Origin: an uncultured Parafilimonas sp.
Lineage (GTDB): Bacteria; Bacteroidota; Bacteroidia; Chitinophagales; Chitinophagaceae
DNA length: 64,000 bases
Reading direction: 5' to 3'
NCBI GenBank assembly: GCA_903882935.1
Contig: CAIRZB010000022.1
Location: 1-64,000 of the forward strand
The notes below the pieces were generated by a model. The model made no database searches and had not been told where the DNA came from. It saw only the letters and a program-made list of their open reading frames with translations. Every line of letters begins with the position of its first letter. Positions within the stretch are counted from its first letter, which is position 1. A program made the position numbers and the translations under genes. This document shows positions 34,567 through 43,085 of this stretch, in pieces.

Positions 34567-36117
34567 CTATTGGCCATTGCCACCGTTATTCTCTTCTCCG
34601 CTGTTATCAATATTAAGGGGATAGCCATAGTTGCCTTCGTAGCCGGGGTACACGCCTTCAATCCTAACCGTGCCATGGGCGTTGGCCAAGGCTGCCTTTA
34701 GGTCGTCAAGCTTGGCTACCGGCTGGCCGTCAATACTGGTAATCACAAATCCTTCCTGCATGCGGGTGTTTTTCAACAGGCCATTACCCAGTTTTTTCAC
34801 CAACACGCCACCGGCAATGTCGTTCTTTTTGGCAGTGGCCGCATCCAGTGTTGTTAACTCGCCACCCAGCTTTTCAAAAAAGCTTTCGGTCTTTACCACA
34901 TTGTAGTTGCCCGCTTTGTTTTTAAGCGTAATACTTACGTTGTTTTCTTTGCCGTTGCGTATATAGGTAATGGTTATTTTATCGCCTGGCTTGTAACGGG
35001 CCACCTGCTCCTGCAATTCGGGGCCTGTAGCAACTGTGGCACCATTTATTTTTGTTACAAAATCACCCTCTTTTAAACCTGCTTCTTTTGCGGCCCCATC
35101 GGGTGCCACGCCCGAAACAAACACCCCGTCCCCATCTTTAATGCCCAACTCTTTCTTTTTTTCCTCGGGTACATTATCAGATGGGTAGGATATGCCCAAG
35201 TAAGCCCTTTGCACGGTGCCAAACTTTACAATATCGCTCACAATCTTCTTTACTATGTTTACCGGTATGGCGTACGAATAACCCGCATACGAACCCGTGG
35301 GCGATGCGATGGCAGAGTTAATGCCAATCAGTTCGCCGGTGGTGTTTATCAAGGCACCACCGCTGTTGCCGGGGTTAACCGCAGCATCTGTTTGTATAAA
35401 CGATTCAATGGGCCTGTCACCTTTGTTAATGCCTATGGAGCGGGCTTTGGCACTTACGATACCTGCTGTAATGGTTACATCCAAATTAAGGGGGTAACCC
35501 ACGGCAAGCACCCATTGGCCAAGCCTTACCTCGTCGCTGTTGCCGTACACCAAGTAAGGCAAACTGCCGCCGCCGTCAATTTTTATTACGGCTAAGTCGC
35601 TGTTGGGGTCGGCACCCACCACGCTGGCTTTGTAGGTTTTGCGGTTGGTAAGCGTAACATTTATTTCGTCTGCTCCGTCAACCACGTGGTTATTGGTAAC
35701 AATGTAGCCGTCGTTGCTGATGATAACGCCGCTGCCGCTGGCACGCTGCTCGGGTATAACCCTGGGGCCGTTAAAAAAATCAGAGAAGGGGTCGGTATCA
35801 CCAAAAAAGTCAGAAAAAGGGTTTTTTTGCTTGGGTAGGTTATTGCTTACCTGCCTTTGCTTGGTACGGGTTTTAATATGTACCACGGCAGGGGTGGAGG
35901 ATGTTGCGGCCGCCGTAAAATCAACCGGGCCGGCGTTGTTGTTTTTGTCAAAAAAACCGGCATAGTTCACCGGCAGTTTACCCTGCTCCTGGTAGCCGGT
36001 AAACTTAGTCTGCATCCACTTACTATAGCCCCACACACTCAAAAATGCTGTTGTAGCGCTGATAAAGACAACCAATAAAATGTTTTTGAGTTTCATTGTA
36101 CGTGTAATTTTAGTCAA
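34567..36117 (-). CDS. HtrA/Deg-type periplasmic serine protease
   Basis: A 516-residue trypsin-like protease with an N-terminal signal anchor (ILLVVFISATTAFLSVWG). The triad is His144 in TNNHVVDGADE, Asp174 in NSDLAVIKI, and Ser252 in NPGNSGGAL. Two PDZ domains follow, about 300-385 and 410-495. A low-complexity tail with SGEENNGGNGQ ends the protein. It degrades or refolds damaged envelope proteins. The first ATG (36117) and an ATG at 36096 are both plausible starts. It is a single-gene unit with its own terminator. Confidence 0.94.
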   Translation of the reverse strand: MTKITRTMKLKNILLVVFISATTAFLSVWGYSKWMQTKFTGYQEQGKLPVNYAGFFDKNNNAGPVDFTAAATSSTPAVVHIKTRTKQRQVSNNLPKQKNPFSDFFGDTDPFSDFFNGPRVIPEQRASGSGVIISNDGYIVTNNHVVDGADEINVTLTNRKTYKASVVGADPNSDLAVIKIDGGGSLPYLVYGNSDEVRLGQWVLAVGYPLNLDVTITAGIVSAKARSIGINKGDRPIESFIQTDAAVNPGNSGGALINTTGELIGINSAIASPTGSYAGYSYAIPVNIVKKIVSDIVKFGTVQRAYLGISYPSDNVPEEKKKELGIKDGDGVFVSGVAPDGAAKEAGLKEGDFVTKINGATVATGPELQEQVARYKPGDKITITYIRNGKENNVSITLKNKAGNYNVVKTESFFEKLGGELTTLDAATAKKNDIAGGVLVKKLGNGLLKNTRMQEGFVITSIDGQPVAKLDDLKAALANAHGTVRIEGVYPGYEGNYGYPLNIDNSGEENNGGNGQ

Positions 36118-36452
36118 TCAAATATAGTCAAATACTGTGCCTTTCGATAACAAAGAAACAAACCGGTTTAATAGTTTGCTGATAACGCATTGCCATTTAA
36201 CAAATGTTTGACGAAGCTTGTCGTAGTAGGTGGCAAATTTACAGCTTTGGCACTTTGTAGCAGATAGGCGGGTGCAAAAATGTCATAACTGTATGTTGTA
36301 GCATAAAACTATTACGCGTTACAGGTGTCTGGTTGCAAGTTGCCGGTTCCCAGTTGCAAGTTGCAGGTTTACAGTTACTAACCTGTAGTGGTGGATGGGC
36401 ACGTGAAACCTGTATCAAGTACCTGCACCAAGTAACCTAATCCTGCACCCCA
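36118..36452. other. Intergenic region with degenerate short repeats
   Basis: No gene is visible. Between about 36318 and 36387 the words GTTGCAAGTTGC, CAGTTGCAAGTTGCAGG and ACAGTTACTAACCTGTA recur in a degenerate tandem fashion. The same sequence family is found inside prmC at 44951-45040. Confidence 0.55.
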
Positions 36453-37451
36453 TTACAGTGCCATTAAAAATGCCATCGTGTCAATACCGTCGGCATAGTC
36501 ATACAGCGTTGGCGACTGTGCCGAGCCAAACGGCAGGTAACCGTGCCCAACTATACATTGCAGGTCGGGGTTGGCCCGCAAGGTTTGTGGTAGTGCCGCT
36601 GCATCAGTAATAAATTCATAATGCACTTGGCTTACCGGCGAAAAAGGCGAACTTTGTTCCGTTAGAATCACCGATTCGTTGGTCATGTAATACTTGTTGT
36701 TCATCAGCAATATGGCCAGGTGGTAGTCAAAATTATGCCGGTACTTATGAAAGTCAGCAAAATGGCTGTATTTACGCAAGGCCGTTAGCAGCGGCAAAAA
36801 ATCATACCCTTCTGGTACGTACAGTTTGGTAACGTTGCGGCAGCCGAGGCCAAAATACAATTGTATGTCGTCGGCCAGCAGGCCCAGTTCTTCCGGCGTT
36901 TCGGTGCCGTTAAGTACGGCGGCAGAAGTGCGGTTGCGGCGGATGATGTTGGGGTATTTGCCAAAATAATAATCAAAGTACCGGGCAGTGTTGTTGCTGC
37001 CGGTGGCAATATAGGCATCGCAGCCTTTTAGGTTTTCGGCAAACGCAACCAGGCTGTCAATTTCTGCATCCCACTCCACCAGTTTTGCCACCAAATGCTT
37101 AATAAGCACACTGTCTTTGCTGGAGGCTTTTACCATAGCCTTATGCCCGGCCATAAATACGCAGAGCAGATCGTGAAAGCCTACCAGCGGTAGGTTGCCT
37201 GCCATTACCAGCCCTACTTTTTTGGGGGCAGGGTTATTGTTGGTTATGTTGTAATGCGTGGCCCAAGCCTCTAGCGCGCCCTGCTGCAAAAAATATACAG
37301 TAATGTTTTTTACGGCCGCCTCAATAAACTCAGGCACAAACCAAGGGTTCTCCCGGCAGGCCTGTTCTTTAATATTTTCAAAGGTTTCGTTGCCGCCTGT
37401 TATATAATGGCTTAATTTCACCAATAAACCAATTCGTTGTTGCTTGTTCAT
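36453..37451 (-). CDS. LuxC-like acyl-CoA reductase
   Basis: A 332-residue protein from the ATG at 37451 (MNKQQRIGLL); a frame extension to 37478 is unlikely because it covers the -7 element. It matches the short Bacteroidota acyl-CoA reductase family related to LuxC: VGLVMAGNLPLVGFHD nucleotide-binding segment, YIATGSNNTARYFDYYF, and the cysteine in YFGLGCRNVTKLYVP as the likely catalytic residue. It should reduce an acyl-CoA to an aldehyde with NAD(P)H. It is divergent from the ferredoxin gene, an arrangement I know from other Bacteroidota. Confidence 0.85.
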   Translation of the reverse strand: MNKQQRIGLLVKLSHYITGGNETFENIKEQACRENPWFVPEFIEAAVKNITVYFLQQGALEAWATHYNITNNNPAPKKVGLVMAGNLPLVGFHDLLCVFMAGHKAMVKASSKDSVLIKHLVAKLVEWDAEIDSLVAFAENLKGCDAYIATGSNNTARYFDYYFGKYPNIIRRNRTSAAVLNGTETPEELGLLADDIQLYFGLGCRNVTKLYVPEGYDFLPLLTALRKYSHFADFHKYRHNFDYHLAILLMNNKYYMTNESVILTEQSSPFSPVSQVHYEFITDAAALPQTLRANPDLQCIVGHGYLPFGSAQSPTLYDYADGIDTMAFLMAL

Positions 37452-37690
37452 CTTTTCGGCCTTAATTTTACAGCGCAAAAGTATTGGTTTTCAGTGGCCG
37501 GTTGCCGGTTTATGATTTTGTATTTGTTGCAATTTGGCCCGTTTTGGTATGTATTACTATATTTGTGGTGCTTGCAACAGGTTGGGTAAGCAAATGGCCA
37601 AGGTTTTTTTAGGGCACATTTGTAACAGCATACCACAAGCACACAACTGAGGACAAACAACTAAAAACCACAAACAATAAAGCTTTTTTT

Positions 37691-38038
37691 ATGGCAATTA
37701 AAATTACAGAAGAATGTATTAATTGTGGCGCATGCGAGCCCGAATGCCCCAATAACGCAATTTATGAAGGCGGTGTTGAATGGGCCTTTGCCGATGGTAC
37801 CACCGTTAAAGGCGCGGTTGTATTGATGGATGGCACAATAGTTGATGCCGGCGACCATTTTGAGCCAGTAGCTGTGGATACCTATTATATTACCCCCAAC
37901 AAATGCACTGAGTGCCAAGGCTTTCACGAGGAACCGCAATGCGCTGCCGTTTGCCCGGTTGACTGCTGCATACCCGATGAAATGTACCGTGAAACAGTGG
38001 AAGAGCTGTTGGCGAAGAAAGAAAAAATGCACATTTAA
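37691..38038 (+). CDS. FdxA-like ferredoxin with two iron-sulfur clusters
   Basis: A 115-residue ferredoxin. The first cluster motif is C-x2-C-x2-C-x3-C at Cys9, Cys12, Cys15 and Cys19. The second set, near 77-101, reads KCTECQGFHEEPQCAAVCPVD, with the longer C-x2-C-x8-C-x3-C spacing typical of Allochromatium/FdxA-type 2[4Fe-4S] ferredoxins. It has an insert of about 50 residues between the two halves. It carries electrons in the cytoplasm; partner not shown, although the divergent acyl-CoA reductase is the obvious neighbour. Confidence 0.92.
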   Translation: MAIKITEECINCGACEPECPNNAIYEGGVEWAFADGTTVKGAVVLMDGTIVDAGDHFEPVAVDTYYITPNKCTECQGFHEEPQCAAVCPVDCCIPDEMYRETVEELLAKKEKMHI

Positions 38039-38705
38039 CGCACAAACCCCTGTGCGGAAGTTTTGTTGCAAACAGAAAAAAAGCTGTGTACCTTGCTGCT
38101 TAATGATTGTTGCTGCATAAGCGACATTAAATAAACAGGTGATATTTCCTGTAGTAGAGGTGAAGGATCAGTAGTCCTTCACCTTTTTTGGTTGTATAGC
38201 CTTCGTGCAGCCGCCCGGTTGTGTTATGGGCAGCATTTTATGTATGTAAAAGGTCGGTTTCTACAAAATTTTGGTTTAACCTTATTTTGAGGGGCTATTG
38301 CCAACTGCCACTAACTTTTATGCCTTTCGCTGTTATGTCTTTTTTTTGGTTTAACCCAAAAAAGAAACAAAAAAGTTCAAAGGCAGGGCGCGGATCCCCC
38401 AGGTGTCTCTGCCACCCCGCGCCTCCCCATGTGCCACAGCGCACTTTTTATATCTTGGCTTGTTGCATGATACGTTGGTTTTATGCACGCTGTATTTTTT
38501 GGCTGGTGTTTTTGTATAGTTTATGCTGGCTTGCCGCTGTGGGATTTGGTGTTCTAAATACCGTTGGCAATTTATAATGCTATGCCGCCTTTCTTAATTG
38601 TAGAGCCTAAGAAATTATAAGCTTTTGCGAAAATTGCATTGCCGGCTAAGTATTGTATGATTTTTGGCAAGCCACAGTGATGCCTACTAAAACTACAGGC
38701 TGGGC
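38039..38705. other. Long intergenic region after the ferredoxin gene
   Basis: These 667 bases hold the ferredoxin terminator (38159-38189) and no convincing gene. An open frame at 38221-38577 is dominated by a T-rich/A-rich inverted repeat (TTTTTTGG then TTTAACCCAAAAAAG at about 38341-38363) and has no protein signature, so I leave it out. The rest shows no recognisable RNA or promoter. Confidence 0.5.
38159..38189 (+). terminator. Terminator of the ferredoxin gene
   Basis: A 9-bp stem GGTGAAGGA (38159-38167) and TCCTTCACC (38175-38183) with a 7-base loop, followed by six T residues. It is about 120 bases after the ferredoxin stop. Confidence 0.8.
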
Positions 38706-39626
38706 CTAATTAAACACGTACACCAACGCCCTAATGTCGGCTGGCGATGTGCGGCAGCACCCGCCAATAATGCTTGCCCCGGCCTGTTGCCAGTGTTTGG
38801 CCTCGGTAATAAAATCTGCGTGGCCCTCGCTGGGTAGCCAGCATTTGTGCGCCGCATCCCAAGTTTCGCCTTTGTTGGGGTACACCATAATAGGGGTGGC
38901 GGTGGTTTGGCGGGCTATGGCCACCAACTGGGCCACAAACTGCGGCGGCGTACAGTTTACACCCACTGCCACCATATTGCTGCTTTGGTTGGCCAGTGCG
39001 GCACAATCGGCAAACAGCTGCCCGCTGCAGGCATGTTGCCCATCCTTGCAGCTAAAGCTTAACCAAAACGGCACCTGTTTAAACTCCTGCATCACTTCCA
39101 CCAACGCCAAACCCTCCTCTAGGCAGGGTATGGTTTCGCACGCCAATAGGTCGGCCCCGCTGTTGGCCAGCACCTGTATGCGTGGCCGGTGAAAATCCTT
39201 CAGTTCCTCCACGGTAAGGCCATAATCGCCCCGGTACTCCGACCCGTCTGCCAGCGAAGCCCCGTACGGCCCCACGGAGGCTGCCACCAAGGGGTAGCCT
39301 TTAACCTTACCGCTTTGCAAGGCCTGCTCACGGGCCTGCAAGGCCAGCGAAACACTCAGCCGCATCAGGTCTGCCGCCTGCTGGGCACCGTAGCCATGTT
39401 TGGCAAAACCCGTAAAACTGGCCTGGTAGCTGGCGCTGGTAATTATTTGGGCACCGGCCAGCAGGTAATCGTAATGCACCGCCTGTATAAGGGCCGGGTT
39501 TTCGGTAAGCAGCTTGGCCGACCATAACGGGTGGTTTAGGTTGGCCCCCCGGCTTTCCAGCTCGGTAGCCAACGCGCCGTCCATAATAACGGTGGTATAT
39601 TGCTTAATCAATGTTTGTAGTGTCAT
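38706..39626 (-). CDS. mmuM: Homocysteine S-methyltransferase
   Basis: A 306-residue zinc-dependent methyltransferase of the MmuM type, which makes methionine from homocysteine and S-methylmethionine or SAM. It begins with TVIMDGALATELESRG, carries ITSASYQASFTGF, and has the three zinc cysteines: one in VGVNCTPP and the pair in IIGGCCRTSP. No cobalamin domain is present, which separates it from MetH. It is divergent from the nitrilase gene. Confidence 0.9.
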   Translation of the reverse strand: MTLQTLIKQYTTVIMDGALATELESRGANLNHPLWSAKLLTENPALIQAVHYDYLLAGAQIITSASYQASFTGFAKHGYGAQQAADLMRLSVSLALQAREQALQSGKVKGYPLVAASVGPYGASLADGSEYRGDYGLTVEELKDFHRPRIQVLANSGADLLACETIPCLEEGLALVEVMQEFKQVPFWLSFSCKDGQHACSGQLFADCAALANQSSNMVAVGVNCTPPQFVAQLVAIARQTTATPIMVYPNKGETWDAAHKCWLPSEGHADFITEAKHWQQAGASIIGGCCRTSPADIRALVYVFN

Positions 39627-39818
39627 ATAGCCAGGCCTTTGTTGCGCGAATTAAAACGAATTACACGAATTTATCCGTATAATAAATGGAAAATTATGCC
39701 AACCATTATTTTAGCAGCGTAAAATTGCATACATCAGGTGCACCCGCCTGTATATTATTTGGCTTTTTTAATTCGTGTAATTCGTTCAAATTCGTACAAA
39801 AAAATAGTTCGTTCGTAT

Positions 39819-40760
39819 ATGGAAAACATAAAAATAGCCACTGCCCAATTTGAGCACCAAAGCGGCGACAAAACCTATAACCTTGCCATGATTGACCAGC
39901 TTGCTGGCGAAGCTGCCGCCCAGGGTGCGCAGGCGGTTGCTTTTCATGAATGTTCAGTCACGGGTTACTCGTTTGCCAGAACGCTTGGCAAAGCCCAAAT
40001 GCTGGCCCTGGCCGAATACGTGCCAAACGGGCCTAGCATACAAACCCTGGTAGCCATTGCCACAAAACACAACATTGCCATACTTGCCGGCCTGTTTGAG
40101 AAGGACGCTGCCGATAACCTCTATAAAGCCTATGTGTGTGTTAGCAAAAACGGCCTGCTGGCCAAGTACCATAAACTGCACCCTTTTATAAACCCCCACC
40201 TTACCCCCGGCAACAGCTACTGCGTGTTTGACCTATACGGCTGGAAATGCGGTATATTAATTTGTTACGACAACAACATTGTTGAAAACGTGCGGGCCAC
40301 CGCCTTGCTGGGGGCCGATATTATTTTTATGCCGCATGTAACCATGTGCACACCCAGCACCCGGCCTGGCGCGGGTTTTGTAAACCCGGCTTTATGGCTG
40401 GCGAAGGAGACCGACCCCACCAGCCTGCGCATTGAGTTTGACGGCCTGAAAGGGCGCGAATGGCTGATGAAATGGCTGCCCGCCCGCGCCTACGACAATG
40501 GCATTTACGCCATATTTAGCAATGCCATTGGGATGGATGGCGACCAATTGAAAAACGGCTGCAGCATGGTGGTTGACCCTTTTGGCGATATTGTTGCCGA
40601 ATGCCGCAAGCTGGGTAACGAAGTGGTTACCGCCACCCTTACGCCGCAGAAACTGACCGATGCGGGCGGCTACCGGTACCGCAAAGCCCGCCGCCCCGAC
40701 CTGTACCGCGACATCATCGGCCAGCCACATGTGGCCGACCAGAAGGTGGTGTGGCTGTAG
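39819..40760 (+). CDS. Nitrilase-family carbon-nitrogen hydrolase
   Basis: A 313-residue amidohydrolase from the ATG at 39819. The upstream in-frame ATG at 39738 would read through an inverted repeat and is rejected. The catalytic triad is Glu44 (AFHECSVTGY), Lys119 (AKYHKLHPF) and Cys149 (LICYDNNIVENVRA). It hydrolyses a C-N bond in an amide or carbamoyl compound; the substrate is not evident. The end of the protein (RYRKARRPDLYRDIIG) matches the family. No linked pathway genes are present. Confidence 0.88.
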   Translation: MENIKIATAQFEHQSGDKTYNLAMIDQLAGEAAAQGAQAVAFHECSVTGYSFARTLGKAQMLALAEYVPNGPSIQTLVAIATKHNIAILAGLFEKDAADNLYKAYVCVSKNGLLAKYHKLHPFINPHLTPGNSYCVFDLYGWKCGILICYDNNIVENVRATALLGADIIFMPHVTMCTPSTRPGAGFVNPALWLAKETDPTSLRIEFDGLKGREWLMKWLPARAYDNGIYAIFSNAIGMDGDQLKNGCSMVVDPFGDIVAECRKLGNEVVTATLTPQKLTDAGGYRYRKARRPDLYRDIIGQPHVADQKVVWL

Positions 40761-41028
40761 ATGGATGATGTATGCGGTTTGTTAGCGTAACGGGCGAAGC
40801 CCGCGCCGTGGTAGAGGATCAGTTAGCAGAACGTAAACCCTGCAAGGGCGGCAACTGTCAGTCACGCCAAAGCGTGATGAGGTTCATCGAAAACTGGCGT
40901 ATTGACGTACTAACTGATCCCTGAAAGGGGGGATACTTTGGCATTTTTTTTAAGGCCGATGCAACTCCGCGTCGCGACATAGCCCGCAGTGCCAAAATGA
41001 CCGTATTGAAAAAAAGAATTTCAGTAAA
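40761..41028. other. Intergenic region with a structured element
   Basis: No gene is visible. An 11-bp perfect inverted repeat, GGATCAGTTAG (40816-40826) and CTAACTGATCC (40910-40920), encloses a smaller hairpin TCACGC-CAAA-GCGTGA (40862-40877). The whole could fold as a 105-base RNA or be a mobile palindrome. Confidence 0.5.
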
Positions 41029-41622
41029 ATGACCAACGATAACATAACAGCTTTTTGGGTTTGGTTTTCAGAAAACTGCCAAAGTTTTGGAAATCATTTT
41101 GAAAATACTGCACTAATTAAAGAATTGGATAAAAGGGTATCTGGATTAGGAAACCTTACTTGGGAGGTAAGGCCAGGAAAAAAGTCTGCCAAAGCATTGG
41201 TTATATCCCCGAATGGTAATTTGGAGTTGTTGCCACTAACAAAACAAATTGTGGCAAATGCCACAGCGTGTGCAGGTTGGGCGTTTTATTACGCTAAACC
41301 GCCTAAGACTTGGGAGTTGATTTTTAAAATTAAGACCCAAGATTCCATGTGGGTCGAAATTGACGCTTCCGGGTGGGAATATATCCTGTTAAGATACGAG
41401 GATGGGATGTTTGAAATTGTTTTAAAGGCATTGGCTATTTATGAACTTAACGATGGCGATAAGCAAGTTGCGGCGGAAATTCTGTTGGATGGAGTGATGG
41501 GTGAGGAGTTGAGGATGACAACAATCTGTTCGGTTGATATAGTACTGGAATTTGAAGATGCCTACCAGGACAAAGGGTGCAATATAAAATATCTGTTAAA
41601 CCATATGAATAGCTTGCGGTAA
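41029..41622 (+). CDS. Hypothetical protein of the accessory stretch
   Basis: A 197-residue soluble protein that I do not recognise. Its N-terminal half has LTWEVRPGKKSAKALVISPNGN followed by LLPLTKQIVANA and FYYAKPPKTWE, a pattern I associate with uncharacterised proteins only. The C-terminal half is mixed helix/strand and acidic (YELNDGDKQVAAEILLDGV). No signal or membrane segment is seen. It stands alone between a structured element and the RhuM cassette. It may have arrived with this accessory region. Confidence 0.65.
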   Translation: MTNDNITAFWVWFSENCQSFGNHFENTALIKELDKRVSGLGNLTWEVRPGKKSAKALVISPNGNLELLPLTKQIVANATACAGWAFYYAKPPKTWELIFKIKTQDSMWVEIDASGWEYILLRYEDGMFEIVLKALAIYELNDGDKQVAAEILLDGVMGEELRMTTICSVDIVLEFEDAYQDKGCNIKYLLNHMNSLR

Positions 41623-42077
41623 AAGGCAGGCATGGCCAACTTCGCCGGGAGCCAAGTAAATTCTGTTAGTGTATGTGCTGAATGTTGGGTTTGATTCGGC
41701 GGCACGATAATTGTTCGTCTATCCCAATAAAAAAGAAATTTAGGCTAAACATTCAAAACATCCGGATTAATCCAAAAAGGGAAGCGCGCGGCGCCAACGT
41801 AGCAACGCCCATGCTACAATCCCAAAACCCAGCCTCCTCCCGAGCCTGTTTGGCAAATCATTCCCCTGAATAGTAACCCACAACCGCCCCTGCCCGCCGC
41901 AATTTCACGATATTGGTGGGAAAAAAACTTGTAGTAATGGAGGCAACTATTTTTGGTGTTATAGCTGGCAGGCAGCCCGGCAACCCAGGTTGGGAAAATT
42001 TCGCCAGTGGGGAGATATATGGCCGGTATATTTGCCGTAGCTAATTGTAAGGTAATTGACAGATAAAGAAACAAGCA
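41623..42077. other. Non-coding stretch with the left direct repeat
   Basis: No gene is visible. It contains the left copy of the 174-base repeat (41808-41981) and then the RhuM leader of about 95 bases. Confidence 0.6.
41808..41981. repeat. Left copy of a 174-bp direct repeat around the RhuM gene
   Basis: This segment recurs at 43458-43631, 1650 bases away, with four mismatches over 174 positions when aligned by eye (at 41813, 41837, 41873 and 41887). It begins CCCAT, contains AATTTCACGATATTGG and ends GGCAGCCCGGC. The RhuM gene lies between the two copies. Confidence 0.9.
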
Positions 42078-43085
42078 ATGGAAAATACAGGCGAAATAAT
42101 TTTGTTCCAAACCCAGGATGGGCAAACCAAAATACAAGTACGGCTAATGGGTGAAACTGTTTGGCTTACTATTGATCAAATGGCAGAATTGTTTCAAAAG
42201 TCCCGTTCCACTGTAAACGAACACATTTTAAATATTTTTACTGAACGAGAATTACAAGCTGAAACGGTTACAAGAAAAATCGGAATTTCCGATTTTTCTA
42301 CTAAGCCAACCAATTATTACAACCTTGATGTTATTATTTCTGTTGGTTACCGGGTAAAATCGCACAGGGGTACTCAATTTCGCATATGGGCAACCCAACG
42401 TTTGCGGGAATACCTGGTTAAAGGCTTTATGCTGGACGACGAGCGGTTAAAAGCTGCCGGCAATACCAATTATTTTAAAGAACTGTTGGAGCGTATAAGG
42501 GACATACGCAGCAGCGAGAAAGTTTTTTACCAGCAGGTGCGCGATATTTACACAACCAGTATAGATTACGACCCGCAGGCCAAACAGACCCAACAATTTT
42601 TTGCGGTAGTACAAAACAAACTATTATGGGCTATAAGTGGCAATACCGCTGCTGAAATTATTAAAAGCAGGGCTAACGCAAAAGAGCCAAATATGGGCCT
42701 GACAACTTGGGCAAACGGCCCCGGCGGGGCAATTCGAAAAACAGATATTATTGTAAGTAAAAACTACCTTACGCAGCCGGAAATTACAGCTTTAAACCTT
42801 TTAGTCGAGCAGTTTTTGGCGTTTGCCGAGGCCCAGGCACAAGCCCAAAAGCCAATGTATATGAAAGACTGGATTAAGAAGCTGAACGATATATTAACCA
42901 TCAACGACCGGGAAATATTAGAACATGCAGGCAAAATAACCAAGCAGCTTGCAGATGAAATTGCAGGAACTCAATTTGAAGTTTATAACAAACAGAAGCA
43001 ACAAACAGACCAGGCCGACAGCATAAAAGAACTTGAAAATGATATTAAGGCCCTTAAACAAAAAAAGGACAAACCCAAAAAATAA
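42078..43085 (+). CDS. RhuM-family protein
   Basis: A 335-residue RhuM (virulence RhuM) family protein. The N-terminus reads IILFQTQDGQTKIQVRLMGE then VWLTIDQMAELFQKSRSTVNEH, a DNA-binding-like segment, followed by the family core YNLDVIISVGYRVKSHRGTQFR. The C-terminal part is helical and Lys/Gln-rich. First noted in a Salmonella pathogenicity island, the family is common in accessory regions, and its biochemical role is unknown. It stands alone between 174-bp direct repeats, which suggests a mobile or excisable cassette. Confidence 0.88.
   Translation: MENTGEIILFQTQDGQTKIQVRLMGETVWLTIDQMAELFQKSRSTVNEHILNIFTERELQAETVTRKIGISDFSTKPTNYYNLDVIISVGYRVKSHRGTQFRIWATQRLREYLVKGFMLDDERLKAAGNTNYFKELLERIRDIRSSEKVFYQQVRDIYTTSIDYDPQAKQTQQFFAVVQNKLLWAISGNTAAEIIKSRANAKEPNMGLTTWANGPGGAIRKTDIIVSKNYLTQPEITALNLLVEQFLAFAEAQAQAQKPMYMKDWIKKLNDILTINDREILEHAGKITKQLADEIAGTQFEVYNKQKQQTDQADSIKELENDIKALKQKKDKPKK

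Noticed and set aside
36318-36387. Possible CRISPR array
   Set aside because: The repeats are degenerate, short and not evenly spaced, there are no unique spacers, and no cas gene lies in the window.
38221-38577. 118-codon open frame after the ferredoxin gene
   Set aside because: It spans a T-rich/A-rich inverted repeat and low-complexity sequence and has no protein signature.
41814-42137. Minus-strand frames ending in the two 174-bp repeats (also 43464-43883)
   Set aside because: The shared protein-like tail arises because both frames read the same duplicated DNA; no family match, start or context supports a gene.
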